Shown: in pieces, positions 1-7,244 of the stretch | Position numbering within the stretch: position 1 is the first letter of the stretch | How the letters are laid out: each line of letters opens with the position of its first letter | Notes under the pieces: model-generated | What the model was told of the DNA's origin: nothing | Seen by the model: only the letters and a program-made list of their open reading frames with translations | The model's database searches: none | From: Halieaceae bacterium UBA5085 | GTDB taxonomy: Bacteria > Pseudomonadota > Gammaproteobacteria > Pseudomonadales > Halieaceae | Reading direction: 5' to 3' | Assembly: GCA_002414665.1 (NCBI GenBank) | Contig: DIAF01000007.1 | Location: forward strand, 801-8,491 | DNA: 7,691 bases | Position numbers and translations under genes: made by a program

Positions 1-1031
1 AAGGCTTCCGGGTCGCGGTTGGCGGCCGGGTACCAGAGGGCGATATTGTCGCCGGCGTTGATCTGCTTGCCGTGCAGCTCCAGCGATTCGGTAGCGGTTC
101 GCACCATATGCCGCACCGGCGATACCCAGCGGATAATTTCCTTGGCGGCGCCGATATCCAGCTCCGGCCGCTCGCGCCACAACGCAAGCTGCTCGGGATG
201 CTCAAGCAGCGCCTTCATGCCGCCGCCGATCGCCGCCGAGGTGGTGTCGTGGCCGGCGGTGGCGGTGATAATGAAATAGCTGGCCTGGTCGAGCACGTTC
301 ATTGGCTCGCCATCCACCTGGGCGTTGGCGAGCACGGTCGCCAGATCGTCCCTGGGGTTCTTCTTGCGGTCTTCGATGACCTCGCTGAAATAGGCACCGA
401 AATCGTTCAGCACATCCAGTCCCGCGGTCTGGCTGTCGGCGCGCTGCAGTGACGGGTCCTGGCTGCCGAACATTTCCTGTGTCAGCTTGAGCATGGTGCC
501 CTCGGACTCGCGTGGCAGGCCGAGAATGGACAGGATGATGCGCAGCGGGAACAGCAGCGCGATGTCGCGGACGAAGTCGCATTCGCTGCCCATCTCCTGC
601 ATCTTGTCGACAAACTCTTTCGACAGCGCTTCCACCTCGGCGCGCAGCGATTCAATGCTGCGGGGCAGGAACCATTCCCGGGTGACCTTGCGCAGCTTTA
701 GGTGCTTGGGCCGATCCATGTGAATCAGCGTTTCCAGGCCGTTGCGCGTTCCAAAGCGTTCCAGCAGGGCCTCCTCGAACACGGTTGGAATGAGTATCGT
801 GCGCGGCGCACTGAGGAAGCGGTCGTTCTCACTGCCGATGCGCTTGATATCGTCGTAGCGTGACAGCGACCAGAAGGGGAGGTAGTCGGGGTGTTCCACG
901 CGGGCCACGGGGTCGTTGGCGCGCAGATAATCGAACAGCGCATACATGCTGCGCTCGTCACCCATGATGTGGGCGTTGAGCACGTCGGCAGGTTTGAAGG
1001 GGGGCATTTGCTGCTGGCTGGCACCGGTCAC
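1..1031 (-). CDS. Cytochrome P450 (partial, C-terminus beyond the window)
   Basis: This gene encodes a soluble bacterial cytochrome P450, a heme monooxygenase that normally takes electrons from a ferredoxin partner. The visible 343 residues include a C-helix segment HMDRPKHLKLR at about 104-114, the I-helix oxygen-activation motif AGHDTT at 259-264 and the K-helix ExxR pair Glu298/Arg301. An NRDPEAF-like segment follows at the very edge. The FxxGxHxCxG heme-ligand loop should lie in the missing 60-70 residues. The start is a GTG with a good AGGAG Shine-Dalgarno at 1038-1042, six bases upstream. Met9 is an alternative start without such a site. No membrane anchor is seen, which fits a class I cytosolic enzyme. 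Substrate and CYP family cannot be named from what is visible. A small amidohydrolase-tail ORF ends 15 bases upstream on the same strand. Confidence 0.93.
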   Translation of the reverse strand, partial: MTGASQQQMPPFKPADVLNAHIMGDERSMYALFDYLRANDPVARVEHPDYLPFWSLSRYDDIKRIGSENDRFLSAPRTILIPTVFEEALLERFGTRNGLETLIHMDRPKHLKLRKVTREWFLPRSIESLRAEVEALSKEFVDKMQEMGSECDFVRDIALLFPLRIILSILGLPRESEGTMLKLTQEMFGSQDPSLQRADSQTAGLDVLNDFGAYFSEVIEDRKKNPRDDLATVLANAQVDGEPMNVLDQASYFIITATAGHDTTSAAIGGGMKALLEHPEQLALWRERPELDIGAAKEIIRWVSPVRHMVRTATESLELHGKQINAGDNIALWYPAANRDPEA

Positions 1032-1046
1032 GTTGAGCTCCTGTTG

Positions 1047-1172
1047 TTAGCGCAGTGGATGTTTGTAGATGTTGCCGCCTTTCATCACAAAGCCCACATC
1101 CAGCAGGGCCCTGATGTCCTCCAGCGGCGAGGCGGCGAGGGCGCGCGCGAGTGTGTTGAGCAGGCAGCGCAT
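1047..1172 (-). pseudogene. 41-codon ORF resembling an amidohydrolase C-terminus (probable remnant)
   Basis: The ORF encodes 41 residues. Its second half, SPLEDIRALLDVGFVMKGG (about residues 15-33), reads like the very end of imidazolonepropionase-related metal-dependent amidohydrolases, whose last strand commonly runs DPLxDIxxLxxVxxVMKGGxxY. The first 14 residues and the in-frame sequence further upstream do not resemble that family, and the metal-binding domain is absent, so it cannot be an active hydrolase. It nevertheless has an ATG with an AGGAG site at 1180-1184, seven bases upstream, and it ends 15 bases before the P450 start, so it may be translated and coupled to the P450. The likeliest reading is the stub of a deleted amidohydrolase gene that once headed this operon. 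A real micropeptide is possible but less likely. The family resemblance is from memory, not from a search. Confidence 0.5.
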
Positions 1173-1445
1173 GCGGACTCTCCTGAGTAATGAGGTGTTT
1201 ACAGTGCGCCGCAGTATGCCAAAACACGGAGGGTTCGGAAGGGTTATTTCTGGCCACAATGCGGTTTGTCGGCCAAATGCACCGTTTACCCCGTGCACTC
1301 ATGACAGCGGCCGGTGTGCTTGTCACAATCGAACACTGAGAACCTGCTTACGAGCGAGGTCGCGGGCCATGGCCGCATACAGATCAAGCGTTGCACCAGT
1401 TCACTCTGTGACCGTCCGGGTGTCGGTGTGAAGGGGAATGATGCT
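1173..1445. other. Divergent intergenic region between the P450 unit and the dioxygenase operon
   Basis: This stretch of 273 bases separates two divergent transcription units and should carry both promoters. No convincing protein is encoded. The plus-strand frame is open back to 1314, but that part is not conserved-looking and has no ribosome site. A six-base inverted pair, GTGTTT at 1195-1200 and AAACAC at 1222-1227, brackets the candidate minus-strand promoter and could be an operator half-site pair, but it is short enough to be chance. I see no strong plus-strand promoter. TTGTCA at 1320-1325 is a fair -35 but has no matching -10. Confidence 0.5.
1196..1222 (-). promoter_or_regulatory. Candidate promoter for the P450 unit
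   Basis: Read on the minus strand, TTGGCA (1217-1222) matches the sigma-70 -35 consensus at five of six bases. It is followed after 15 bases by TAAACA (1196-1201), a weak -10. Transcription would begin just upstream of the Shine-Dalgarno of the 41-codon ORF. The short spacer and poor -10 make this tentative. Confidence 0.25.
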
Positions 1446-2234
1446 GTGTTGACGCGCCTGTTCATTTCCCATGGAGGAGGGCCGCTACCCTTGCTCGGCG
1501 ATCCCGGGCACGCAGAGCTCGTGCTCACGCTGCAGCGCATTGCCCGCGAGTTGCCGCGCCCGCGCGCGATTATTGTCGCGAGTGCCCACTGGGAAGCCGC
1601 GCAGCCTGCGGTGACGACAGCCGCTGCCCCCGATTTGTTCTACGACTACTACGGTTTTCCACCGGAATCCTACGCCATTGAGTACCCGGCCCCCGGGCAT
1701 CCGGCGCTGGCGCAGGAGGTTCTGGCCGCCCTGCAGGGGGCGGGGCTGGCAGCGCGGGCGGATGCCGGCCGTGGTTTTGATCACGGCCTGTTCGTGCCGC
1801 TGAAAATCCTCTACCCGGAGGCCGATATTCCCTGCATCCAGCTGTCCCTGCTGGCGTCGATGGACCCGGAGGTACACCTGCGCATGGGGCGAGCGCTGGC
1901 GGCGCTGGATGGCGAAGGCGTGCTGCTGATTGGTTCGGGGTCGTCCTTTCACAATGTGCAGGCTTTCTTCGGCCAGAGAGAACCTGCGCTCTACACCCGC
2001 AACCGCGCCTTCGAAGACTGGCTGGTCGACACCCTGGCCGAGGCCCCGCTGGATGATGCGGAGCGCGAGGCGCGCCTGTTGCAGTGGGAAAGTGCACCCC
2101 ATGCCCGTTTCTGCCACCCGCGGGAAGAGCATCTGCTGCCGTTGCTGGTGTGTGCCGGGGTGGCGCCGGGCCCGGCGACGCGGGTCTGGCGATTCGGTTC
2201 CATGGGCATGCAGGGGAGTTGCTTTGCCTGGTAG
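1446..2234 (+). CDS. DODA/LigB-type extradiol ring-cleavage dioxygenase
   Basis: The protein belongs to the class III extradiol dioxygenase superfamily, DODA/YgiD branch, whose members open catechol-type rings such as DOPA using a single metal ion in the cytoplasm. With the GTG at 1446 it has 262 residues, the usual length for the family. Four histidines sit in the expected places: His9 in SHGGGP, His48 in SAHW, His113 in FDHGLF and His169 in SFHN. These should form the metal and catalytic site. The frame is open back to an ATG at 1314, but the extra 44 residues are not family-like. The purine-rich AAGGGGA at 1431-1437 lies eight bases before the GTG and supports the shorter start; TTG at 1449 is the other option. 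The gene leads a two-gene operon with the DUF924 gene 29 bases downstream. The true substrate is unknown, and YgiD-type members vary in metal preference. Confidence 0.9.
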   Translation: MLTRLFISHGGGPLPLLGDPGHAELVLTLQRIARELPRPRAIIVASAHWEAAQPAVTTAAAPDLFYDYYGFPPESYAIEYPAPGHPALAQEVLAALQGAGLAARADAGRGFDHGLFVPLKILYPEADIPCIQLSLLASMDPEVHLRMGRALAALDGEGVLLIGSGSSFHNVQAFFGQREPALYTRNRAFEDWLVDTLAEAPLDDAEREARLLQWESAPHARFCHPREEHLLPLLVCAGVAPGPATRVWRFGSMGMQGSCFAW

Positions 2235-2263
2235 CGTGGGGCAAACAGTCACGGGGAGGTATC

Positions 2264-2806
2264 ATGGTAGCGCCTGAGGACATTCTCGAGTTCTGGTTTC
2301 GGGAGCTGGAGCCGCGTCAGTGGTGGGCGGTGGATGCCGCCCTGGACGCCCGCATCGGCGAAGGTTTTCTGGCGACGCTGGAACAGGCCGCGCGGTGCGA
2401 GCTGGCGCCCTGGCGGGCCAGTGCAGCGGGGCGCCTTGCCGAGGTGATTGTGCTGGACCAGTTTTCCCGCAATATCTTCCGCAATACGCCGGGTGCCTTT
2501 GCGCAGGACCCGCTTGCGCTGGGCCTGGCGCAGGAGGCAGTGGCCGGCGGCGCATTGGGTCTGCTCGAACCGGACCAGCGCAGTTTTCTCCTCATGCCCT
2601 ACATGCATAGTGAGTCACGACGGATTCATGAGGTGGCAGAGCCACTGTTCAAGGCCTGGGCGCCGGCCAACAACCATCACTTCGAGCTGCGCCACAAGGA
2701 AATCATCGACCGCTTTGGTCGCTACCCGCACCGCAATGCCATTCTGGGCCGCGAGTCCACCGCCGAGGAGCTTGAATTCCTCACCCAACCCGGCTCCAGT
2801 TTCTAG
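2264..2806 (+). CDS. DUF924 family protein
   Basis: This 180-residue protein has the hallmarks of the DUF924 family: a start of the type PEDILEFWF with a nearby WW, the conserved DQFSRNIFRNTPGAFAQDP block starting at Asp65, and LLMPYMHSES around residues 110-117. A C-terminal HRNAILGRESTAEELEFL segment completes the family pattern. The family is all-helical and TPR-like and has no established biochemical role; it is not a recognised enzyme. The length is normal for the family. The ATG at 2264 is set by GGGGAGG at 2253-2259. An upstream in-frame ATG at 2084 lies inside the dioxygenase gene and is rejected. The 29-base gap to the dioxygenase indicates co-transcription. The 3' end faces the dnaE2 3' end across 42 bases. 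Confidence 0.92.
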   Translation: MVAPEDILEFWFRELEPRQWWAVDAALDARIGEGFLATLEQAARCELAPWRASAAGRLAEVIVLDQFSRNIFRNTPGAFAQDPLALGLAQEAVAGGALGLLEPDQRSFLLMPYMHSESRRIHEVAEPLFKAWAPANNHHFELRHKEIIDRFGRYPHRNAILGRESTAEELEFLTQPGSSF

Positions 2807-2848
2807 CGCTTCCGCAGCTGCGTAGCCGGATTCCGCTCAGGGCCCGGC

Positions 2849-5800
2849 TCAATGGAAGTCACGCGATTGTGTGGGCAGCGACGCCAGTGCACTGCTGTGG
2901 TCCTCCAGCGCACCGGCGATAATGTGGGTGACACCGTCCCGGTGTTCCAGTGTGCCTTTTACCAGCAGTAGCCTGCCGTTCATCAGGGCCGCACGGAAAT
3001 GCTCCTGTGTGCGTGGCCACACCACAATATTGCTGTTGCCGGTTTCATCCTCCAGCGTCAGGAACAACACGCCAGAAGCGGTGCCTGGACGCTGGCGGCA
3101 GGTGACCAGGCCGGCAATGCGCACAAACCCCCGGTGACTGATGCGGCCCAGGTCCGCGTAGCGGCTGCAGCGATCAAAGGGGGACAGGTGCCGCAACAGC
3201 GCCAGCGGGTGGGCGCGCAGGGTCAGGCCGGTGGCGCGGTAGTCCGCCAGCACCTCTTCCGCCACACCCGGCGCCGGCAGCTGCACACCGTCATTGAAAT
3301 GGCTGCCCGGCTGCCGCTGCTCATCCTGTAACAGCGGGCGCGGCTGTTCCAGCGCCATGATCTGCCATTGCGACTGGTGGCGGTTGCCGCTGAGCGAGGC
3401 CAGTGCATCGGCATCCGCCAGTGTCTCCATGTCCCTGCGCTCCAGCCCGGCCCGCTGCCGCAGCTGGCTGACCTGTTGAAACGGTGCCTGCCGGCGCGCC
3501 TCCATCACGCGCTGTGCAGCGTCACGACTCAAGCCCTTGACCAGCCGCAGCCCCAGTCGTATGGCCTGTTGGCTGCTGCCGTCGCTGTCCAGCAGACGGT
3601 GGTCCCAGCTGCTGTGGTTTACGTCGGCTGGCAGCACCGTCACCCCGTGGCGGCGGGCATCCTGCACCAGCTGGGAGGGGGAATAGAAACCCATAGGCTG
3701 GCTGTTCAACAGGCCTGCATAGAAAGCCGCGGGATGGTGGCATTTGAGCCAGGCTGATACCCACGCCAGCAGGGCAAAACTGGCGGAGTGGGATTCCGGA
3801 AAGCCGTAGCCGCCAAAGCCCTTGATCTGCTCGAACAGGCGGTGGGCAAAATCCTCCTCGTAACCGCGCGCAATCATGCCCTGCACCAGCTTGCCTTCAA
3901 ACGTCAGCAGCTGGCTGTTCTTGCCCCAGTTGGTGATGGCGCGACGCAACTGGTCGGCCTCGCCCCCAGAGAAGCCCGCTGCCACCATTGCCAGCCGAAT
4001 CACCTGCTCCTGGAAGATGGGAACTCCCAGTGTGCGGTCCAGCACAGAGCGAATCGCTTCACTGGGGTAAGTAACCGCTTCCAGACCCTGCCGCCTGCGC
4101 AGGTAGGGGTGAACCATGTCGCCCTGAATCGGGCCCGGGCGCACGATGGCGATCTGGATAACCAGGTCGTAAAAACAGGCGGGCTTAAGCCGCGGCAGCA
4201 TGGTCATCTGGGCGCGGGATTCAATCTGGAACACGCCGATGGAATCTGCCTGCTGCAACATGCGCCAGGTGGCCGCATCGTCACGCGGCACATCGGCGAC
4301 CCCGCGGATGTGCGGGTGATCGCGCGCGACCAGTGCCAGGCTTTTGCGAATTGCCGAGAGCATGCCCAGGGCGAGGATATCCACCTTCAACAGCCCGAGT
4401 GATTCGATGTCTTCTTTGTCCCACTGGATGACCGTGCGCTCCGCCATGCTGGCGTTTTCCACCGGCACCAGCTGGGAGATGGGGCCGCGACTGATCACGA
4501 AGCCGCCCACGTGCTGTGACAGGTGGCGCGGGAAGCCGAGGATCTGCTGCACCAGCGACTGGAACAGCGCCGCCACCTCGCCGTGCCCGGTGACGCCCTG
4601 CTCCTCGAAGCGCTTGTGCAGGTCGGCACTGCGATCCCACCAGGCGAGGGACTTTGCCAGATCCTCAACGAACACCGCGTCCAGGCCCAGTGCCTTGCCC
4701 ACATCGCGCACCGCGCTGCGTGCGCGGTAGGTGATCACCGTAGCGGCGAGTGCTGCGCGGCGCCTGCCGTACTTGCTGTAGATGTACTGGATAACCTCCT
4801 CGCGGCGCTCGTGTTCGAAATCGACGTCGATATCCGGTGGCTCATCCCGCTCGCGGGAAATGAAGCGCTCGAACAGCAGTGACACCGCCTCTGGCGATAC
4901 CTCGGTAATGAACAGGCAATAACACACCACCGAGTTGGCTGCCGAGCCGCGCCCCTGGCACAGGATGCCGCGTTCCCGAGCGAAGCGCACAATGTCGTAC
5001 ACGGTGAGGAAGTAGTACTCGTAGGACAGCTCATCAATAAGCTGCAATTCGTAGTCAATGCGCTGCTGTATCTCCGTGGGTACACCGCTGGGCCAGCGCA
5101 CCGTGCAACCCTCCTCAACCAGCTGGCGCAGGTAGCTGCCTGCACTCTGCCCGGGTGGCACCACTTCCTCCGGGTACTCATAGCGCAACTCGTCCAGACT
5201 GAACTGGCAGCGGCCGGCGATATCCAGCGTGGCGGCGAGCAGGGCGGGCGGGTAAAGCTTTGCCAGCTTTTGCGGCCGACGCAGGTGCTGCTGACTGTTG
5301 GCCAGCCGGCGTCGGCCCAGCTGTGTCACGCTGGTGTTGTGGTACAGCGCTGTGAACACATCGTGCAGTGGCTTGCGCGACGCTACGTGCATCCGCACCG
5401 CGCCGCAGGCAACCATCGGCAGGTTCAGCGTGTGAGCCAGTGTGTGCAGGCGGCCATAGCGTGCGATCTCGTCGTTGCCCAGTACGTGGGTGACTCCGAG
5501 CCAGACCCGCCCCCGGCACAGCCGCGCCAGTTGTTGTCCGTAACCGAGCTCCGCGGTAGTGGGGTTGCCGCCCGCATCGTCCGAGGGCGCGCCTGTGGGC
5601 TTCCAGATGATCAGGCAGCGCTTGAGATGAAAAATGACATCCCGCAGCGCCACCCGGTACTCACCCTTCGGACTGCGTCGCCGGGCCAGGCTGATCAGGC
5701 CGGACAGCTCACTGTAGGCCGCACGGGAAGGCGCCAGCGCTACCAGCTGCAGCCCCTCCACCAGGTTCAGTTCGCTGCCGATAATGAGCTGTATGCCCGC

Positions 5801-5968
5801 TTGTTTGGCAGCGATGTGAGCCTTCACTACCCCGGCGAGTGAGCATTCATCAGTGATGGCTATGGCCTGATACCCCAATTCTGCCGCGCGCTCAACCAAC
5901 TCCTGTGGGTGCGATGCCCCGCGCAGGAAACTGTAGCAGGTGAGGGTGTGGAGTTCGGCGTAGGGCAT
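2849..5968 (-). CDS. dnaE2: Error-prone DNA polymerase DnaE2 (ImuC)
   Basis: This is a complete 1039-residue C-family DNA polymerase of the DnaE2/ImuC type, which copies past damaged bases during the SOS response and causes induced mutation. It starts with a PHP domain (about residues 5-200) containing ELHTLTCYSFLRGASHP; the second His of the canonical HxH is Leu9, as is common in DnaE2. The palm carries PDIDVDF with catalytic Asp379 and Asp381, and the third Asp is Asp530 in LLKVDILALG. Helix-hairpin-helix sequence lies near 800-860 and an OB fold near 935-1015, ending close to the C-terminus. The length is typical and there is no internal break. The start codon follows the intI stop after only three bases, and only a weak GGATGG-like ribosome site is present inside the intI end, so translational coupling to intI is likely. 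Its usual partners imuA and imuB are not adjacent here. No promoter or LexA box of its own was seen. Confidence 0.97.
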   Translation of the reverse strand: MPYAELHTLTCYSFLRGASHPQELVERAAELGYQAIAITDECSLAGVVKAHIAAKQAGIQLIIGSELNLVEGLQLVALAPSRAAYSELSGLISLARRRSPKGEYRVALRDVIFHLKRCLIIWKPTGAPSDDAGGNPTTAELGYGQQLARLCRGRVWLGVTHVLGNDEIARYGRLHTLAHTLNLPMVACGAVRMHVASRKPLHDVFTALYHNTSVTQLGRRRLANSQQHLRRPQKLAKLYPPALLAATLDIAGRCQFSLDELRYEYPEEVVPPGQSAGSYLRQLVEEGCTVRWPSGVPTEIQQRIDYELQLIDELSYEYYFLTVYDIVRFARERGILCQGRGSAANSVVCYCLFITEVSPEAVSLLFERFISRERDEPPDIDVDFEHERREEVIQYIYSKYGRRRAALAATVITYRARSAVRDVGKALGLDAVFVEDLAKSLAWWDRSADLHKRFEEQGVTGHGEVAALFQSLVQQILGFPRHLSQHVGGFVISRGPISQLVPVENASMAERTVIQWDKEDIESLGLLKVDILALGMLSAIRKSLALVARDHPHIRGVADVPRDDAATWRMLQQADSIGVFQIESRAQMTMLPRLKPACFYDLVIQIAIVRPGPIQGDMVHPYLRRRQGLEAVTYPSEAIRSVLDRTLGVPIFQEQVIRLAMVAAGFSGGEADQLRRAITNWGKNSQLLTFEGKLVQGMIARGYEEDFAHRLFEQIKGFGGYGFPESHSASFALLAWVSAWLKCHHPAAFYAGLLNSQPMGFYSPSQLVQDARRHGVTVLPADVNHSSWDHRLLDSDGSSQQAIRLGLRLVKGLSRDAAQRVMEARRQAPFQQVSQLRQRAGLERRDMETLADADALASLSGNRHQSQWQIMALEQPRPLLQDEQRQPGSHFNDGVQLPAPGVAEEVLADYRATGLTLRAHPLALLRHLSPFDRCSRYADLGRISHRGFVRIAGLVTCRQRPGTASGVLFLTLEDETGNSNIVVWPRTQEHFRAALMNGRLLLVKGTLEHRDGVTHIIAGALEDHSSALASLPTQSRDFH

Positions 5969-5971
5969 GGG

Positions 5972-6958
5972 TTACGGACCATCCAGGGGGCTGACTACAC
6001 CCATGGCGCCTCGCCGAATCACATGGGTGTAGATCTCGGTGGTACGGACGTCACTGTGACCCAGCAACTTCTGTATGGTGCGCAGGTCGTAGCCCTGCTG
6101 GAGCAGGCGTGTAGCGAAGCTGTGCCGGAAGGTGTGGCACTTGATGTGTTTGTTGATACCCGAGGCCCGCCTGGCCTTGCAGAGGGCCTTGCGCAATGCG
6201 GATTCATGCAGATGATGGCGCCGTAGCACCCCGGTTCGCGGGTCTTTACCTATGCCTGTTGAGGGAAACAGGTACTGCCAGGCAAGCTCTTTGGCTGCAT
6301 TCGGATATTTGCGGGCCAGGGCGTAAGGCATATAAACCTCGCCATAACCAGCCCTCAGGTCCTGCTCGTGCTGACAAGCTACCCGCGTGATCTGTTCCTC
6401 AAGAAGTGGCCTCAACTGATCCGGTAGGATGGTGGTGCGGTCCTTGTCGCCCTTTCCCGAGCGCACGGTGATTGTGGACAGCTCAAAATCAACATCCTTG
6501 ATGCGCAGAGAGAGCATTTCATTGAGCCGCATACCAGTACCGTAGAGCAGTGCGACCATGGTGCGGTGCAGCCCATGAAGATGCTCGATAACCCGCATGG
6601 CTTCCTGATGGCTCAACACTACAGGCAGGCGCGGCTGGACCTTCGCCCGTGAGAAGCTCAGGCCCTCGACAGCTACCCCCATGAATTTCTTGTAGAGATA
6701 GACCAGTGCGTTCAGCGCTATATGTTGTGTTGAAGGTGAACATGATCGCTCGTTGGCCAGTGCACTGAGAAACTGACAGATATGAGCATCTGAGAGCCTG
6801 GCTGGGTGCTGTTTGCCGTGGAACAGGATGTAGCGCCTGATCCAGTGGATGTAAGTCTTCTCGGTCTTCCAGGCATAACCTGCATCCCGCATGTGACGGC
6901 GGACCTGGTCGAGTAGCCTGGGCGAGTTGGGGGAGATGGCTGGTCTGATGTCGTCCAT
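5972..6958 (-). CDS. intI: Integron integrase IntI (tyrosine recombinase)
   Basis: The gene encodes a 328-residue tyrosine recombinase that inserts and excises gene cassettes by joining attI and folded single-stranded attC sites. An N-terminal SAM-like core-binding domain spans roughly residues 12-95. The catalytic set is complete: Arg144 in GTGMRLNE, Lys169 in SGKGDKDR, His275 and Arg278 in HTFRHSF, His301 in LLGHSD and the nucleophile Tyr310 in EIYTH. The segment at about 205-232, GYGEVYMPYALARKYP onwards to WQYLFPS, is the insertion that separates IntI from XerC/D and binds the extrahelical bases of attC. ATG at 6958 is preferred; the frame extends to a TTG at 6973 that lies closer to the LexA box and has no better ribosome site. 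It points away from the cassettes, as is usual for integrons, and runs directly into dnaE2. It looks functional. Confidence 0.95.
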   Translation of the reverse strand: MDDIRPAISPNSPRLLDQVRRHMRDAGYAWKTEKTYIHWIRRYILFHGKQHPARLSDAHICQFLSALANERSCSPSTQHIALNALVYLYKKFMGVAVEGLSFSRAKVQPRLPVVLSHQEAMRVIEHLHGLHRTMVALLYGTGMRLNEMLSLRIKDVDFELSTITVRSGKGDKDRTTILPDQLRPLLEEQITRVACQHEQDLRAGYGEVYMPYALARKYPNAAKELAWQYLFPSTGIGKDPRTGVLRRHHLHESALRKALCKARRASGINKHIKCHTFRHSFATRLLQQGYDLRTIQKLLGHSDVRTTEIYTHVIRRGAMGVVSPLDGP

Positions 6959-6974
6959 GGTTGTTGATCGCAAA

Positions 6975-6994
6975 TACTGTACACATATACAGTA
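6975..6994 (-). promoter_or_regulatory. LexA operator (SOS box) of intI
   Basis: The plus-strand bases TACTGTACACATATACAGTA form an almost perfect palindrome with the CTGT-N8-ACAG core at 6977-6992. They match the enterobacterial LexA consensus closely, including the flanking TA on each side. The core ends 18 bases upstream of the intI ATG, so LexA bound here would block intI transcription until RecA-stimulated LexA cleavage. SOS control of intI is well known for other integrons. Here the same operator probably also governs dnaE2. Confidence 0.92.
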
Positions 6995-7016
6995 GTCTGG
7001 TGCGGACGGATTGCAA
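6989..7016 (-). promoter_or_regulatory. Candidate intI promoter (PintI)
   Basis: On the minus strand, TTGCAA (7011-7016) can serve as -35 and TACTGT (6989-6994) as -10, with 16 bases between them. The -10 is the outer edge of the LexA box, an arrangement that would give tight repression. The leader would be about 25 bases. Neither hexamer is strong, so the exact position is tentative. Confidence 0.4.
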
Positions 7017-7056
7017 GCGGCTTTTCACCAACAAGACGTGAGACGGGTCAAGTGGC

Positions 7057-7085
7057 TTGAGGTAAGTTATTGAATTTATGTAAAT
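7057..7085 (+). promoter_or_regulatory. Candidate cassette promoter (Pc)
   Basis: TTGAGG (7057-7062) and GTAAAT (7080-7085) are separated by 17 bases in the only AT-rich patch of the leader and point toward the cassettes. The match to sigma-70 is modest. The -35 overlaps the small inverted repeat TCAAG-TGG-CTTGA (7048-7060). An alternative is TTGCTA at 7119-7124 with TAACAC at 7142-7147. Cassette genes normally depend on such a promoter because they rarely carry their own. Confidence 0.25.
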
Positions 7086-7116
7086 AAACGCCACATGACC
7101 TGGGCGAATTTGATGT

Positions 7117-7244
7117 CTTGCTAACCTCCAGATGCTCCGACTAACACGCGGCTCTTGCGACCCAGGTCTCTCAGGTTGTTGATTCAGTGGGGGATATCAC
7201 CTTTGAACTCGCACGGCGTGCTGGAGTTAGCAAGCGGGGTGTTA
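7117..7244. repeat. Long imperfect inverted repeat in the integron leader
   Basis: CTTGCTAACCTCCAG (7117-7131) is the reverse complement of CTGGAGTTAGCAAG (7221-7234) except for one extra C. A second, overlapping pairing joins 7142-7165, beginning TAACAC and ending CCAG, to 7221-7244, beginning CTGG and ending GTGTTA, with about 19 of 24 positions paired when small bulges are allowed. Both share the same right arm and both place TAAC opposite GTTA, as an attC does. It may be a degenerate attC of a lost or ORF-less first cassette, or a structured part of attI. Within it, AACTC-GCAC / GTGC-GAGTT at 7206-7228 forms a smaller hairpin with a two-base bulge. Confidence 0.5.

Noticed and set aside
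1314..1445. N-terminal extension of the dioxygenase from the ATG at 1314
   Set aside because: The extra 44 residues are not family-like, there is no ribosome site, and the 262-residue form fits the family length with a purine-rich site before GTG 1446.
2084..2263. Upstream in-frame ATG extension of the DUF924 gene
   Set aside because: It would overlap most of the dioxygenase C-terminal coding sequence; GGGGAGG before 2264 marks the real start and the DUF924 homology begins there.
2824..2849. Possible bidirectional terminator between the convergent DUF924 and dnaE2 genes
   Set aside because: AGCCGG and CCGGCT can pair across 14 bases, but there is no T-tract on either side and the right arm reaches into the dnaE2 stop codon.
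3368..5842. Several open frames opposite dnaE2, up to 204 residues
   Set aside because: They are antisense shadows of a GC-rich gene, show no recognisable domains, and dnaE2 is intact and strongly conserved through the whole stretch.
7048..7060. Small inverted repeat TCAAG-TGG-CTTGA in the leader
   Set aside because: The five-base arms are short enough to arise by chance, and no second copy or known operator of this form was found nearby.
6519..7094. 191-residue minus-strand ORF overlapping the start of intI
   Set aside because: It is out of frame with intI, would read through the LexA box and intI promoter, and has no family features.
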